The position numbers were made by a program, and so were the translations under genes. From Pseudomonas arcuscaelestis (lineage in GTDB: Bacteria; Pseudomonadota; Gammaproteobacteria; Pseudomonadales; Pseudomonadaceae), in NCBI RefSeq assembly GCF_016881005.1, contig NZ_JACOPV010000014.1, positions 1 to 64,000 of the forward strand: 64,000 bases of DNA, given 5' to 3'. This document shows, piece after piece, positions 50,064-59,492 of the stretch; within the stretch, counting starts at the first letter, position 1, and each line of letters begins with the position of its first letter. The notes under the pieces were generated by a model that made no database searches, had not been told where the DNA came from, and saw nothing but the letters and a program-made list of their open reading frames with translations.

Positions 50064-52616
50064 ATGTTGCGTGCGTTTCGTCCACTTTCACCGTTGTCTG
50101 CCCGTCCATCGCTATTGGCAGCCTGCCTGGCCCTGAGCCTCCAGGCGCAGGCCGCTCCGGTCGAGCTGCACCTACCGGTACAACCGCTGGCGGTGTCGTT
50201 GAGCCAGTTGGCCCAGCAGGCAAAGGTGCAATTGCTGTTTGACGAAGCCCTCCTGCGCAGCGTGCAAGCCCCTGCCGTCAACGGCCCTTACGAAGCCCAG
50301 GCGGCCATTGAACTGCTGCTGCACAACAGTCGCTTCGCCGTGGTCAAGATCGCAAACACCTATGTGGTACGACTGCGCGACAATGATCCGACAGCAGACA
50401 ATGGCATCCAACTAGGCGCGGTCAGCATTGTTGGCGATGGCCTGCAGGTTGACCCCAGCACCGTTGGCCGCTCGACCCTGACCCAGGAAGATATCGACCG
50501 CTATCAACCCAGCAACATCCCCAGCGTGCTATCGACCCTGCCCGGGGTGAACATGGGTGGCTCGGCCAAACCAGGCGGCCAAACCATCAATATCTGGGGC
50601 CTGGGCGACGCCGAAGACGTACCGATGACGGTCGACGGGGCGACTAAAAGCGGCTTTGAGCGCTACCAGCAGGGCACCATCTTCATCGAGCCGGAGCTGA
50701 TCAAGAACATCGAGGTGGAGAAAGGCCCACATTCGATCTTCACTGGCAACGGCGGCTTCGGCGGCAGTGTCAACATGACCACCAAAGATGCCCCGGACTT
50801 GTTGCAGGAAGGGCGCAACAGCGGCGCCATGCTCAAATACGGCTACGCCAGCAACGATCACCAGCAGGTCTATAGTTCGGCATTGTTCGGGCGCACTGAT
50901 GATGGCCGCATGGACGCGCTGGTGTACCTGACCAAGCGTGACGGTGGCGACATGAAGCTGGCCGGTACCCTGCCGGACCCCGACAACGCCTACCCGATCA
51001 ACCCCCAGCGCCTGCCCAACAGTGCCCTGGACCTGGACGGCGGGCTGCTCAAGTTCAATATGCACCTGACTGACGAACACACCTTGGGCTTTTCCTGGTC
51101 GCGTTCTCAGAGTGAGCGTTGGGCGCCTTTTTCCTCCACCGCCTACCCCACTCCGCCGACCCAGAGCGACATCGACAGATTCGGCTATGACAACGCGCTC
51201 AAGCGCTACCTGGCCAATCGCACCACCACCGATACCACCTGGTCGACCACCTACAAATACCAGCCGATCAACAACCCGCTGATTGACCTGCAGGTAAAGT
51301 ATTCGGTGTCTGATACCAAACAAACCGACGAGCGCGACGCCACCGCGTTTTTCCAGCCGTCCACTGGCGGACGCAAAATGGACACCGAATACACCGACCA
51401 GATGCTCGATGTACGCAACGTCAGCCTGTTTGCCACAGGCCCCCTGGAACATGCATTCACTTCGGGCTTGCAGGTACGTCGCCACGAACGTGACACGCAA
51501 ATGTGGATGCCCGGCGCAAAATACGACACCCCGCTGTACAACAACGGCCACTACCAGCCCAATTTCATGCCCAGCGGTAGCGTCGACAGCCAGGGTTACT
51601 TCATCCAGGACGCAATCACCCTGGGGGACGTCACTGTGACCCCCTCTCTGCGCTACGACCATGTTGCCAACAAGGGCAAGGAAAACGACGCGCCGTTCTA
51701 CAACAACCCAAAATTGGGCCACGACTACAGCGAAAAAACCTACAGCGGTTGGTCGCCACGCCTGTCGATTTTCTGGAAGACCAACGAACACACGGCCTTT
51801 TTTGCCGACTACAGCAAAACATGGCGGGCCCCGGTACTCGATGAGCAGTATGAAATCCAGGGGCTGGGCAGCCGTACCGCTTCCAGCCGTAACCTTGACC
51901 CGGAACGCATGACCGCCCTGCGCGCCGGCAACATCACCAATCTGTCGAATGTATTCACCGATCAAGACATGGTGCTGATCCGTACCACCTTGTTCCGCAA
52001 CGAGATCGACGACGAGATTTTCAAAGCCACCGGCATCGGCTGCCCGCAGCAATTGGTCAACGGCGAAAGCATCTCCAAGGCCTGCGGCAAAGGCTTGATG
52101 TCCAACTACCGCAACATCAAAAGCGTGACGATCAAAGGTTTCGAGGTTGAAAGCTTCTACGACTCCACCTACCTCTTTGGCTCGTTGTCGTACTCGTGGA
52201 TCACCGGTCGCCATGAAGGTGCCTACACCAACCCTTGGGGGCCGGATGTTTGGGCCAAAGACATTCCGGCGCCAAAATGGATCACTACCCTGGGCGTGAA
52301 GATCCCCAACTGGGATGCCAAGGTGGGCTGGCAGGCACAGTTCATCCGCAAAACCGACCGCCTGCCCAGCGACAATTACCGCGAAGGTCCGGGCAGCTCC
52401 CTGGGTGACCGCTACTACGATCATTATGCCAACGACGATTACCAGCTCCACGGTCTGTTCGCCAATTGGAAGCCCCAGCAGCCATACCTCAAGGGCACCG
52501 AAGTCAACCTGACCATCGACAACCTGTTCAACCAGGATTACCGCGCTGAACTCAGCGGCGCCTACGCCTACAGCCAGGGTCGCAACGCCAAGGTGAGCAT
52601 CACCCGCTTCTTCTGA
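50064..52616 (+). CDS. TonB-dependent outer-membrane receptor with signalling domain, heme-receptor-like
   Basis: 850 residues from ATG 50064. Signal peptide (LAACLALSLQAQA), N-terminal STN domain (VQPLAVSLSQLAQQAKVQLLFDEALL, ~residues 40-110), plug with PSNIPSVLSTLPGVNM and VEKGPHSIFTGNGGFGGSVNMTTK, and a barrel ending with aromatic Phe (KVSITRFF). The plug and barrel (YGYASNDHQQVYSSALFGR) resemble hemin/HasR-type receptors more than siderophore receptors, but no hasA follows, so the ligand is uncertain. The STN domain fits signalling to the FecR/FecI pair upstream. Confidence 0.85.
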   Translation: MLRAFRPLSPLSARPSLLAACLALSLQAQAAPVELHLPVQPLAVSLSQLAQQAKVQLLFDEALLRSVQAPAVNGPYEAQAAIELLLHNSRFAVVKIANTYVVRLRDNDPTADNGIQLGAVSIVGDGLQVDPSTVGRSTLTQEDIDRYQPSNIPSVLSTLPGVNMGGSAKPGGQTINIWGLGDAEDVPMTVDGATKSGFERYQQGTIFIEPELIKNIEVEKGPHSIFTGNGGFGGSVNMTTKDAPDLLQEGRNSGAMLKYGYASNDHQQVYSSALFGRTDDGRMDALVYLTKRDGGDMKLAGTLPDPDNAYPINPQRLPNSALDLDGGLLKFNMHLTDEHTLGFSWSRSQSERWAPFSSTAYPTPPTQSDIDRFGYDNALKRYLANRTTTDTTWSTTYKYQPINNPLIDLQVKYSVSDTKQTDERDATAFFQPSTGGRKMDTEYTDQMLDVRNVSLFATGPLEHAFTSGLQVRRHERDTQMWMPGAKYDTPLYNNGHYQPNFMPSGSVDSQGYFIQDAITLGDVTVTPSLRYDHVANKGKENDAPFYNNPKLGHDYSEKTYSGWSPRLSIFWKTNEHTAFFADYSKTWRAPVLDEQYEIQGLGSRTASSRNLDPERMTALRAGNITNLSNVFTDQDMVLIRTTLFRNEIDDEIFKATGIGCPQQLVNGESISKACGKGLMSNYRNIKSVTIKGFEVESFYDSTYLFGSLSYSWITGRHEGAYTNPWGPDVWAKDIPAPKWITTLGVKIPNWDAKVGWQAQFIRKTDRLPSDNYREGPGSSLGDRYYDHYANDDYQLHGLFANWKPQQPYLKGTEVNLTIDNLFNQDYRAELSGAYAYSQGRNAKVSITRFF

Positions 52617-52717
52617 TCGACAGCAAACTGTACGGATGAACTTGTGACCAACTGTAACCGGATCATCCGTGCCGGCTGTGGCTCAATGACAGGACTCATC
52701 TGTCACAGGCTTTTGTT

Positions 52718-53605
52718 ATGTCCAGCCGCGAAAACACCGGGATGGCCCTTGGGCTGCTCGGTGTCATCATTTTCAGTCTGACCCTGCCCATGACGCGAAT
52801 CGTCGTACAGGAAGTGCATCCTTTGCTCAACGGTCTGGGTCGCGCCTTGCTGGCGGCCATTCCGGCCGCGGCCCTGCTGCTTTGGCGGCGAGAGAAATGG
52901 CCAACCTGGCGGCAGATCAAAGGGCTCAGCCTGGTAGCGCTGGGCGTTATCCTCGGCTTTCCGGTGTTTTCCGCCTGGGCCATGCAGACAGTGCCGGCGT
53001 CCCATGGCGCCCTGGTCAACGGTCTGCAACCTCTGTGCGTGGCCATCTATGCTGCCTGGCTGTCCCATGAGCGCCCGTCGAAAGCCTTCTGGGCTTGTGC
53101 GGCGCTGGGCAGCGCACTGGTGCTGGTATACGCCTTGATCATGGGTGCCGGACAAATTCAGGCGGGCGATTTGCTAATGCTGGCGGCCATCGCCGTGGGT
53201 GGCCTGGGCTATGCCGAAGGTGGGCGACTGGCGCGGGAGATGGGTGGCTGGCAAGTGATCTGCTGGGCGTTGGTGCTATCGACCCCGTTGTTGATCGGCC
53301 CTGTTGCTTACCTGGCTCTGCAGCATCAGGGGCCAGTGAGTGCCAAGGCCTGGTGGGCATTTGGCTACGTATCACTGTTTTCGCAGTTCATTGGTTTCTT
53401 TGCCTGGTACGCGGGACTGGCGATGGGTGGGATTGCCCGCGTCAGCCAGATCCAGTTGCTGCAGATTTTCTTCACCATTGCCTTTTCGGCGTTGTTCTTC
53501 GGCGAGCACGTAGAACCCATCACCTGGGTGTTTGCCGCAGGCGTGATCGCTACCGTGGTACTGGGGCGCAAGACCCGGGTGCATCCAGCACCCGTGCGGG
53601 CCTGA
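52718..53605 (+). CDS. EamA/DMT superfamily exporter
   Basis: 295 residues with two five-helix EamA repeats (GMALGLLGVIIFSLTLPMTRIVV … SHGALVNGLQPLCVAIYA; then LLMLAAIAVGGLGYAEGG … VSQIQLLQIFFTIAFSALFFGE). Inner-membrane metabolite exporter; substrate unknown. Confidence 0.9.
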   Translation: MSSRENTGMALGLLGVIIFSLTLPMTRIVVQEVHPLLNGLGRALLAAIPAAALLLWRREKWPTWRQIKGLSLVALGVILGFPVFSAWAMQTVPASHGALVNGLQPLCVAIYAAWLSHERPSKAFWACAALGSALVLVYALIMGAGQIQAGDLLMLAAIAVGGLGYAEGGRLAREMGGWQVICWALVLSTPLLIGPVAYLALQHQGPVSAKAWWAFGYVSLFSQFIGFFAWYAGLAMGGIARVSQIQLLQIFFTIAFSALFFGEHVEPITWVFAAGVIATVVLGRKTRVHPAPVRA

Positions 53606-53618
53606 TCACAGGGCAAGC

Positions 53619-53641
53619 CCGCTCCCACAGCATGGGAGCGG
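53619..53641. terminator. REP-like hairpin between convergent genes
   Basis: CCGCTCCCA-CAGCA-TGGGAGCGG, a perfect 9-bp stem. The GCAAGCCCGCTCCCACA context resembles P. putida REP elements. Probably a REP unit acting as bidirectional transcript end. Confidence 0.7.
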
Positions 53642-53649
53642 ATTGACCT

Positions 53650-54867
53650 TCAGGCTGCGATCAGGCCATCGGCCCGCAACAAGGTTTCCAGGCAATGCTC
53701 CTGAACCCCGTAGAACGCCTTCAACTGCTGGATTTTTTCCAGCAAGGCGGTTGGATCCTGCGGCGCCTGGCGCTTCACCGCCAGGATCATTTTGTTCTTG
53801 TTGGTGTGCTCCAGCGAGATGAACTCGAACACCTTGGTTTCATAGCCACAGGCTTCCAGATACAAGGCACGCAAGCTGTCGGTGAGCATTTCCGCCTGCT
53901 GCCCCAGGTGCAGTCCGTACTGCAGCATCGGTTTGAGCAGACCCGGGCTGTGCATCTGCGGACGAATTTGTTTATGGCAGCACGGCGAACACATGATGAT
54001 GGCCGCACCGCAGCGAATTCCGGTGTGAATCGCATAGTCGGTAGCGATATCGCAGGCATGCAGGGCAATCATCACTTCGATGGCACTGGGCACCACGCTG
54101 CGCACATCCCCACACTCGAACAGCAGCCCCGGATGCTCCAGACGCGCAGCAGCGGCATTGCACAGGTCTACCATGTCCTGGCGCAACTCGACACCCGTCA
54201 CCTGGGCTTCGCGCTGCAAGGTGTTACGCAGGTAATCGTGGATAGCGAAGGTCAGGTAGCCCTTGCCCGAACCGAAGTCGGCGACGCGCAAGGCCTGGTC
54301 GGTCGCCAGCGGCGCTGAATTCAACGCATGGGAAAACACTTCGATGAACTTGTTGATCTGCTTCCACTTGCGCGACATCGCCGGGATCAACGCGTGCTGC
54401 TTGTCGGTCACGCCCAGGTGATGCAGGAACGGTCGGCTCAACTCCAGATAGCGTTTTTTCTCCCGATCGTGTTCGCCGGCAGACGCCTCGCGTTCCTGCT
54501 GGACAGCCTTGCGATGCAGCATCGGCTTGCCCTTCTTGCTGAACTCAAGTTGAGCTTCATCGCTAAGACTCAACAGGTGCGCGTTACGAAACGAGGCGGG
54601 CAACAACTCGGCCACCAGCGCCAGGGCTTCCTGGTTCGGCAAGTTACGGGTGATATCGCGGGTCTGGTAGCGGTAGACCAAGGACAGGCACGCTTGGCCC
54701 TTCACCGTAAGCGGCTTGGCAATGACCCGTTGCAGGGCTTCTTCAGTACCGACGTGGCGCGCCAGCACCAGCTTGATCAGGGCATTTTGTTCCAGACTGG
54801 TGGCGAGCAGGCTCAGAAACTGCGCACGCGCATCCGGCGCGGCCTGGGCGGTGAAAGAATCGGACAT
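53650..54867 (-). CDS. SAM-dependent methyltransferase (Methyltransf_32 type)
   Basis: 405 residues. Central SAM motif LRVADFGSGKGYLTFAIHDYL near residue 190, GVELRQDMVDLCNAAA, ALHACDIATDYAIHTGIRCGAAIIMCSPCCHKQIRPQ. The HACD…CCHK pattern is that of Methyltransf_32 proteins, related to eukaryotic METTL25. Target unknown, possibly RNA or ribosome. Single gene. Confidence 0.85.
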   Translation of the reverse strand: MSDSFTAQAAPDARAQFLSLLATSLEQNALIKLVLARHVGTEEALQRVIAKPLTVKGQACLSLVYRYQTRDITRNLPNQEALALVAELLPASFRNAHLLSLSDEAQLEFSKKGKPMLHRKAVQQEREASAGEHDREKKRYLELSRPFLHHLGVTDKQHALIPAMSRKWKQINKFIEVFSHALNSAPLATDQALRVADFGSGKGYLTFAIHDYLRNTLQREAQVTGVELRQDMVDLCNAAAARLEHPGLLFECGDVRSVVPSAIEVMIALHACDIATDYAIHTGIRCGAAIIMCSPCCHKQIRPQMHSPGLLKPMLQYGLHLGQQAEMLTDSLRALYLEACGYETKVFEFISLEHTNKNKMILAVKRQAPQDPTALLEKIQQLKAFYGVQEHCLETLLRADGLIAA

Positions 54868-54972
54868 CAGGGGTGGGTGCCTCGGATTGCGGAAGGAGCG
54901 GCTATGCGCAGTGCCGGCATTTTACGTGGATGACCGGCCTGCGCACAGCTTTTGTCGATCAACGTTTACAGA

Positions 54973-55590
54973 TCACCCGAGCACGACCAAGCGGTTTGGC
55001 AGTTCGTTGCGCGCATGGGTCACTGGCACATGGCGGGCCAGCAACTCGCCGCAAGCCTCGATACAGCCGACAAAGCCCTGCACGGTCTGGCCTTGACGAA
55101 CCTGTTCGGTAAAGCGCTGGACGATGCCCTCCCATACCTGGTTGTCCAAGTGCCTGGAAATGCCTTCATCGACGAGGATTTCCACATAGCGTTCGGCCTC
55201 ACTGACGAATATCAGTACCCCGGTACCGCCTACCGTATGGTGCAACTGCTGCTCCAGAAACTGTCGTCTGGCCAGGTTCGAGGCGCGCCAGTGGCGCACC
55301 GAACGAGGAATCAGCCGGGTCGTCACGCCAGGCAGCCGAAACAGCAGGCACAAGACAATAAATGTCAGCCATTGCGCGATGAGCAGGCCGTTGACGCTCA
55401 ACCAGCCGCCCAGATAATAGACTGCGCCGGGTACCAGCAAGGCCAGCAAGCTGGCCCAGAGCAGCGGAATATAGGCGTAATCGTCAGCACGGGCGGCCAG
55501 TACCGTGACCAATTCAGCATCGGTATGCCGTTCGACCTGGGCAATCGCTTCGGCTACCTGTCGCTGTTCATGTTCAGTGAGCAATGTCAT
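54973..55590 (-). CDS. TPM domain membrane protein (second of a lemA-linked pair)
   Basis: 205 residues. N-terminal TPM half (LTEHEQRQVAEAIAQVERHTDAELVTVLAARADDYAYIP), two TM helices near residues 45-88, then VGGTGVLIFVSEAERYVEILVDEGI. Third gene of the lemA operon, 27 nt after the first TPM gene. Role in envelope homeostasis inferred only. Confidence 0.82.
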   Translation of the reverse strand: MTLLTEHEQRQVAEAIAQVERHTDAELVTVLAARADDYAYIPLLWASLLALLVPGAVYYLGGWLSVNGLLIAQWLTFIVLCLLFRLPGVTTRLIPRSVRHWRASNLARRQFLEQQLHHTVGGTGVLIFVSEAERYVEILVDEGISRHLDNQVWEGIVQRFTEQVRQGQTVQGFVGCIEACGELLARHVPVTHARNELPNRLVVLG

Positions 55591-55617
55591 GCGCGGGAAA
55601 TCTCTTTGATTACTGTT

Positions 55618-56355
55618 CTACCAACCACCGGAGGACCCTCCACCGCCGAAGCCACCGCCGCCGCCACTGAAGCCCCCTCCACCACCACGTCCACCGCCAA
55701 AACCGCCGTAGCCGCCACCAAAACCACCGCCCATGCCGCCACGGCCACCACGCCCGCCGCCCAGCCCCAGGGACTGCGCCGCGAAGACCAGGATAATCAT
55801 CAGCACGAACAAGCCAACGGCCCACGCCGGCGCTTGCTCCTCGCCACCACCTTGAGCACGTGACGGTTCGGCCAACGGGTTGCCACCCAATACCTGGAGG
55901 ATCGCAGCGGTGCCCTGGACAATGCCCAGGCTGAACTCGCCACGGCGAAACGCCGGCGTGATGATGCCGTTGATAATCACCGAGGCCTGGGCATCGGTCA
56001 GACGCTCTTCAAGACCGTAGCCAACTTCGATGCGCAGCTTGCGCTGCGCGGGGGCGACGATCAACAGGGCGCCGTTGTCCTTGCCCTTCTGGCCGATGCC
56101 CCAATGACGCCCGAGCTGGTAGCCGAAATCCTCGATGGGCAACCCTTGCAGGTCCTTGACGGTGACAACCACCACCTGTTCGCCAGTCGCCTGTTCGTGA
56201 GCGGTAAGCATACGTTCAAGCTGCGCGCGGCTGCCGCCGTCGAGCAAGCCGGCGTTATCCACAACACGGCCCGTCAGGGCTGGAAAGCTTGGCTCGGCGC
56301 GCAACGGCGTGACAATCAGCAGCGCCAGCAGCAGCCCCCATTGCAGCAAACGCAT
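55618..56355 (-). CDS. TPM domain protein with glycine-rich C-terminus (YgcG-like)
   Basis: 245 residues. Signal peptide (LLALLIVTPLRA), periplasmic TPM domain (GRVVDNAGLLDGGSRAQLERMLTAHEQATGEQVVVVTV … LRIEVGYGLEERLTDAQA), TM near residues 180-200, and a Gly/Phe-rich tail (GGGFGGGYGGFGGG…). Its ATG overlaps the lemA stop (ATGA). Confidence 0.88.
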   Translation of the reverse strand: MRLLQWGLLLALLIVTPLRAEPSFPALTGRVVDNAGLLDGGSRAQLERMLTAHEQATGEQVVVVTVKDLQGLPIEDFGYQLGRHWGIGQKGKDNGALLIVAPAQRKLRIEVGYGLEERLTDAQASVIINGIITPAFRRGEFSLGIVQGTAAILQVLGGNPLAEPSRAQGGGEEQAPAWAVGLFVLMIILVFAAQSLGLGGGRGGRGGMGGGFGGGYGGFGGGRGGGGGFSGGGGGFGGGGSSGGW

Positions 56356-56957
56356 CAGAATTTCACTTCAGGTGCTTTATCGGCATCACTGGCAGTCGCT
56401 TCGAAGTTCTCTCGCAGCGGCAGGCTGCTGTACATCACGCTGTGCCACAGGCGCCCGGGAAATGTACGGATCTCGGTGTTATAGCGCTGCACCGCAGCAA
56501 TGAAATCCTTACGCGCTACCGCAATACGGTTTTCCGTGCCTTCAAGCTGCGATTGCAGGGCCAGAAAGTTCTGGTTGGACTTCAGGTCCGGATAGCGTTC
56601 CGATACCACCATCAAACGGCTGAGCGCGCCAGTCAGTTGCGATTGTGCCTGCTGGAATTGTTGCAGCTTCTGCGGATCGTCCAAGGTGCTGGCATCAACC
56701 TGGATCGACGTGGCCTTGGCACGTGCTTCGATCACTGCAGTCAGGGTTTCCTGTTCCTGCTTGGCATAGCCTTTAACGGTTTCCACCAGATTGGGAATCA
56801 GGTCCGCGCGGCGCTGGTACTGGTTCTGCACCTGGGCCCAGGCAGCCTTTACCTGCTCGTCATAGTTGGGAATATTGTTGATCCCACAACCGGCCAGAAG
56901 GCTGCTAAGTACCAGCAACAGCCATACCTTTGCGCCCTTGAACTGAATTGCCTGCAT
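56355..56957 (-). CDS. lemA: LemA family lipoprotein
   Basis: 200 residues with lipobox LLAGC near residue 24 and the LemA start NNIPNYDEQVKAAWAQVQNQYQRRADLIPNLVETVKGYAKQE. Helical bundle exposed to the periplasm. First gene of the lemA-TPM-TPM operon; function unclear in the family. Confidence 0.93.
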   Translation of the reverse strand: MQAIQFKGAKVWLLLVLSSLLAGCGINNIPNYDEQVKAAWAQVQNQYQRRADLIPNLVETVKGYAKQEQETLTAVIEARAKATSIQVDASTLDDPQKLQQFQQAQSQLTGALSRLMVVSERYPDLKSNQNFLALQSQLEGTENRIAVARKDFIAAVQRYNTEIRTFPGRLWHSVMYSSLPLRENFEATASDADKAPEVKF

Positions 56958-57140
56958 AGTTGCCTTACTCCTTGATCAGCGTGTACGTGTGTACTTGAGG
57001 CATAATCGGTCACCGCCGCTGGATCGTGACGGCCCAATCGGCTAAAAGATGCCCAGCAAACTACAACAATAGCCGCTTCCCCAACTTCGGCTGGGCAGTA
57101 TCACCGTGAATACTGCCATGAGCCTTGAGAAAAGAACTTA

Positions 57141-59432
57141 ATGAATAAGCTGTGTTTGCTGGGCCTCCTTGTCAGCCTGGCCACTCAGTCGGCCCTTGCC
57201 GACACATCTGCCGATCGGCTGAAGAACAAACAAGTATTCATCGCCGATCTCATGGGCCAGATGACCCTGGACGAGAAGATCGGCCAATTGCGCTTGATCA
57301 GCATCGGTCCGGAGATGCCCCGGGAAATGATCCGCAAGGAAATCGCCGCTGGCCGCATTGGCGGCACCTTCAACTCGATCACCCGTGCCGAGAACCGTCC
57401 GATGCAGGACGCCGCAGGTCGCAGCCGTCTGAAGATCCCGATGTTCTTCGCCTATGACGTGATCCACGGCCATCGCACGATTTTCCCGATCAGCCTGGCC
57501 CTGGCGTCGAGCTGGGACATGGACGCAATCGCCAAGGTGGGCCGGGTTTCCGCTCTTGAAGCCGCCTCCGACGGTATCGACATGACCTTTGCGCCCATGG
57601 TCGATATCGCCCGCGACCCGCGCTGGGGCCGCACCAGTGAAGGCTTTGGCGAAGACACTTACCTGGTCTCACGCATTTCCAAGGTGATGGTCGAGTCGTT
57701 TCAGGGCAAGAGCCCCGCCGAGTCCACCAGCCTGATGGCTGCCGTCAAGCATTTTGCCCTGTACGGCGCGGTGGAAGGCGGACGCGACTACAACACCGTC
57801 GACATGAGCCCGACGAAGATGTTCAACGATTACCTGCCGCCTTACCGCGCCGCCATCGATGCTGGCGCTGGCGGGGTGATGGTTGCCCTGAACTCGATCA
57901 ACGGCGTACCGGCCACCTCCAATACCTGGCTGATGCAGGACCTGCTGCGCAAGGACTGGGGCTTTAAAGGCGTAACCGTCAGTGACCACGGCGCCATCAC
58001 CGAACTGGTTCGCCACGGCGTGGCCAGCGATGGCCGTGAGGCTGCAAAGCTTGCGATCAAGGCCGGTATCGACCTGAGCATGAACGACTCGCTGTACGGA
58101 GAAGAACTGGCCAGCCTGCTCAAGGCGGGTGAGATCAATCAGGCCGACATCGACAATGCCGTGCGTGAAGTACTGGGTGCCAAATACGACATGGGCCTGT
58201 TCGCCGACCCATACCGACGCATTGGCAAGGCCAGCGAAGACCCGGCCGACACCTACGCCGACAACCGCCTGCACCGCGCCGAAGCGCGTGATGTAGCACG
58301 TCGCAGCCTGGTACTGCTGGAAAACCGCGAGCAAACCTTGCCACTGAAAAAGGCCGGCACCATTGCCTTGGTCGGGCCGCTGGCCGACGCGCCCATCGAC
58401 ATGATGGGCAGTTGGGCCGCTGCCGGTCGCCCGCATCAGTCCGTGACGGTGCGCGAAGGCATGCGCCAAGTGCTGGGTGACAAAGCCAAGGTGATCTACG
58501 CCAAAGGCTCTAACATCACCCATGACAAAGCCATTCTCGACTACCTGAACTTCCTCAATTTCGATGCTCCGGAAATCGTCGACGACCCACGCCCGGCCGC
58601 CGTACTGATCGACGAAGCCGTCAAGGCAGCCAAACAGTCGGATGTCGTGGTGGCCGTGGTCGGTGAGTCCCGTGGCATGTCCCACGAGTCGTCGAGCCGT
58701 ACCACGCTGGAAATTCCTGCGGCTCAGCGCGAGTTGATCAAGGCCCTGAAAGCCACCGGCAAGCCTCTGGTATTGGTGCTGATGAATGGCCGCCCACTGT
58801 CGCTGGGCTGGGAACGTGAACAGGCCGATGCCATTCTCGAAACCTGGTTCAGCGGCACCGAAGGTGGCAACGCAATTGCCGACGTTCTGTTCGGTGACTA
58901 CAACCCGTCGGGCAAGCTGGCGATTACCTTCCCGCGCTCTGTCGGCCAAATCCCGATGTACTACAACCATCTGAGCATCGGTCGGCCGTTTACCCCAGGC
59001 AAACCTGGCAACTACACCTCGCAGTATTTCGAAGAACCCAATGGTCCGCTCTACCCCTTCGGCTACGGCCTGAGCTACAGCGACTTCAGCCTTTCGGCGC
59101 TGTCCCTGTCGAGCAAGACCCTGGAAAAGGGTCAATCCCTCGAAGCCAGCGTACGCGTGAAAAACACCGGCAAGCGTGATGGCGAAACCGTGGTGCAGTT
59201 GTATGTGCAGGACATTGCCGCGTCCATGAGCCGCCCGGTAAAGGAGTTGAAGAACTTCCAGAAGGTCATGCTCAAGGCAGGTGAAGAGCGCACTGTACGC
59301 TTCCAGATCAGCGAGCAAGACCTCAAGTTCTACAACAGCCAACTGCAATGGGCAGCTGAACCCGGCGACTTCAATGTTCAGGTCGGCCTGGACTCGCAAA
59401 CCGTTGAGCAGCAGCGTTTCAAACTGCTGTAA
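57141..59432 (+). CDS. bglX: Periplasmic beta-glucosidase BglX (GH3)
   Basis: 763 residues. Signal peptide (LCLLGLLVSLATQSALA), GH3 N-domain with the nucleophile Asp in GVTVSDHGAITEL and KHFALYGAVEGGRDYN, GH3 C-domain and a fibronectin-III-like end (VQLYVQDIAASMSRPVKELKNFQKV). Cleaves beta-glucosides in the periplasm. Ends at a hairpin before dctB. Confidence 0.96.
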   Translation: MNKLCLLGLLVSLATQSALADTSADRLKNKQVFIADLMGQMTLDEKIGQLRLISIGPEMPREMIRKEIAAGRIGGTFNSITRAENRPMQDAAGRSRLKIPMFFAYDVIHGHRTIFPISLALASSWDMDAIAKVGRVSALEAASDGIDMTFAPMVDIARDPRWGRTSEGFGEDTYLVSRISKVMVESFQGKSPAESTSLMAAVKHFALYGAVEGGRDYNTVDMSPTKMFNDYLPPYRAAIDAGAGGVMVALNSINGVPATSNTWLMQDLLRKDWGFKGVTVSDHGAITELVRHGVASDGREAAKLAIKAGIDLSMNDSLYGEELASLLKAGEINQADIDNAVREVLGAKYDMGLFADPYRRIGKASEDPADTYADNRLHRAEARDVARRSLVLLENREQTLPLKKAGTIALVGPLADAPIDMMGSWAAAGRPHQSVTVREGMRQVLGDKAKVIYAKGSNITHDKAILDYLNFLNFDAPEIVDDPRPAAVLIDEAVKAAKQSDVVVAVVGESRGMSHESSSRTTLEIPAAQRELIKALKATGKPLVLVLMNGRPLSLGWEREQADAILETWFSGTEGGNAIADVLFGDYNPSGKLAITFPRSVGQIPMYYNHLSIGRPFTPGKPGNYTSQYFEEPNGPLYPFGYGLSYSDFSLSALSLSSKTLEKGQSLEASVRVKNTGKRDGETVVQLYVQDIAASMSRPVKELKNFQKVMLKAGEERTVRFQISEQDLKFYNSQLQWAAEPGDFNVQVGLDSQTVEQQRFKLL

Positions 59433-59450
59433 GCCGTCGCCAAGCACCAA

Positions 59451-59472
59451 GGGAAGGCCAGGAGGCCTTCCC
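59451..59472 (+). terminator. Terminator-like hairpin after bglX
   Basis: GGGAAGGCC-AGGA-GGCCTTCCC, a perfect 9-bp stem without a T run. Probably a partial terminator or mRNA stabiliser between bglX and dctB. Confidence 0.65.
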
Positions 59473-59492
59473 CATCTGCCGGGATTCGCACC

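Noticed and set aside
50529..52451. 640-codon open frame opposite the TonB receptor
   Set aside because: Antisense shadow caused by codon bias; no recognisable domain or start context.
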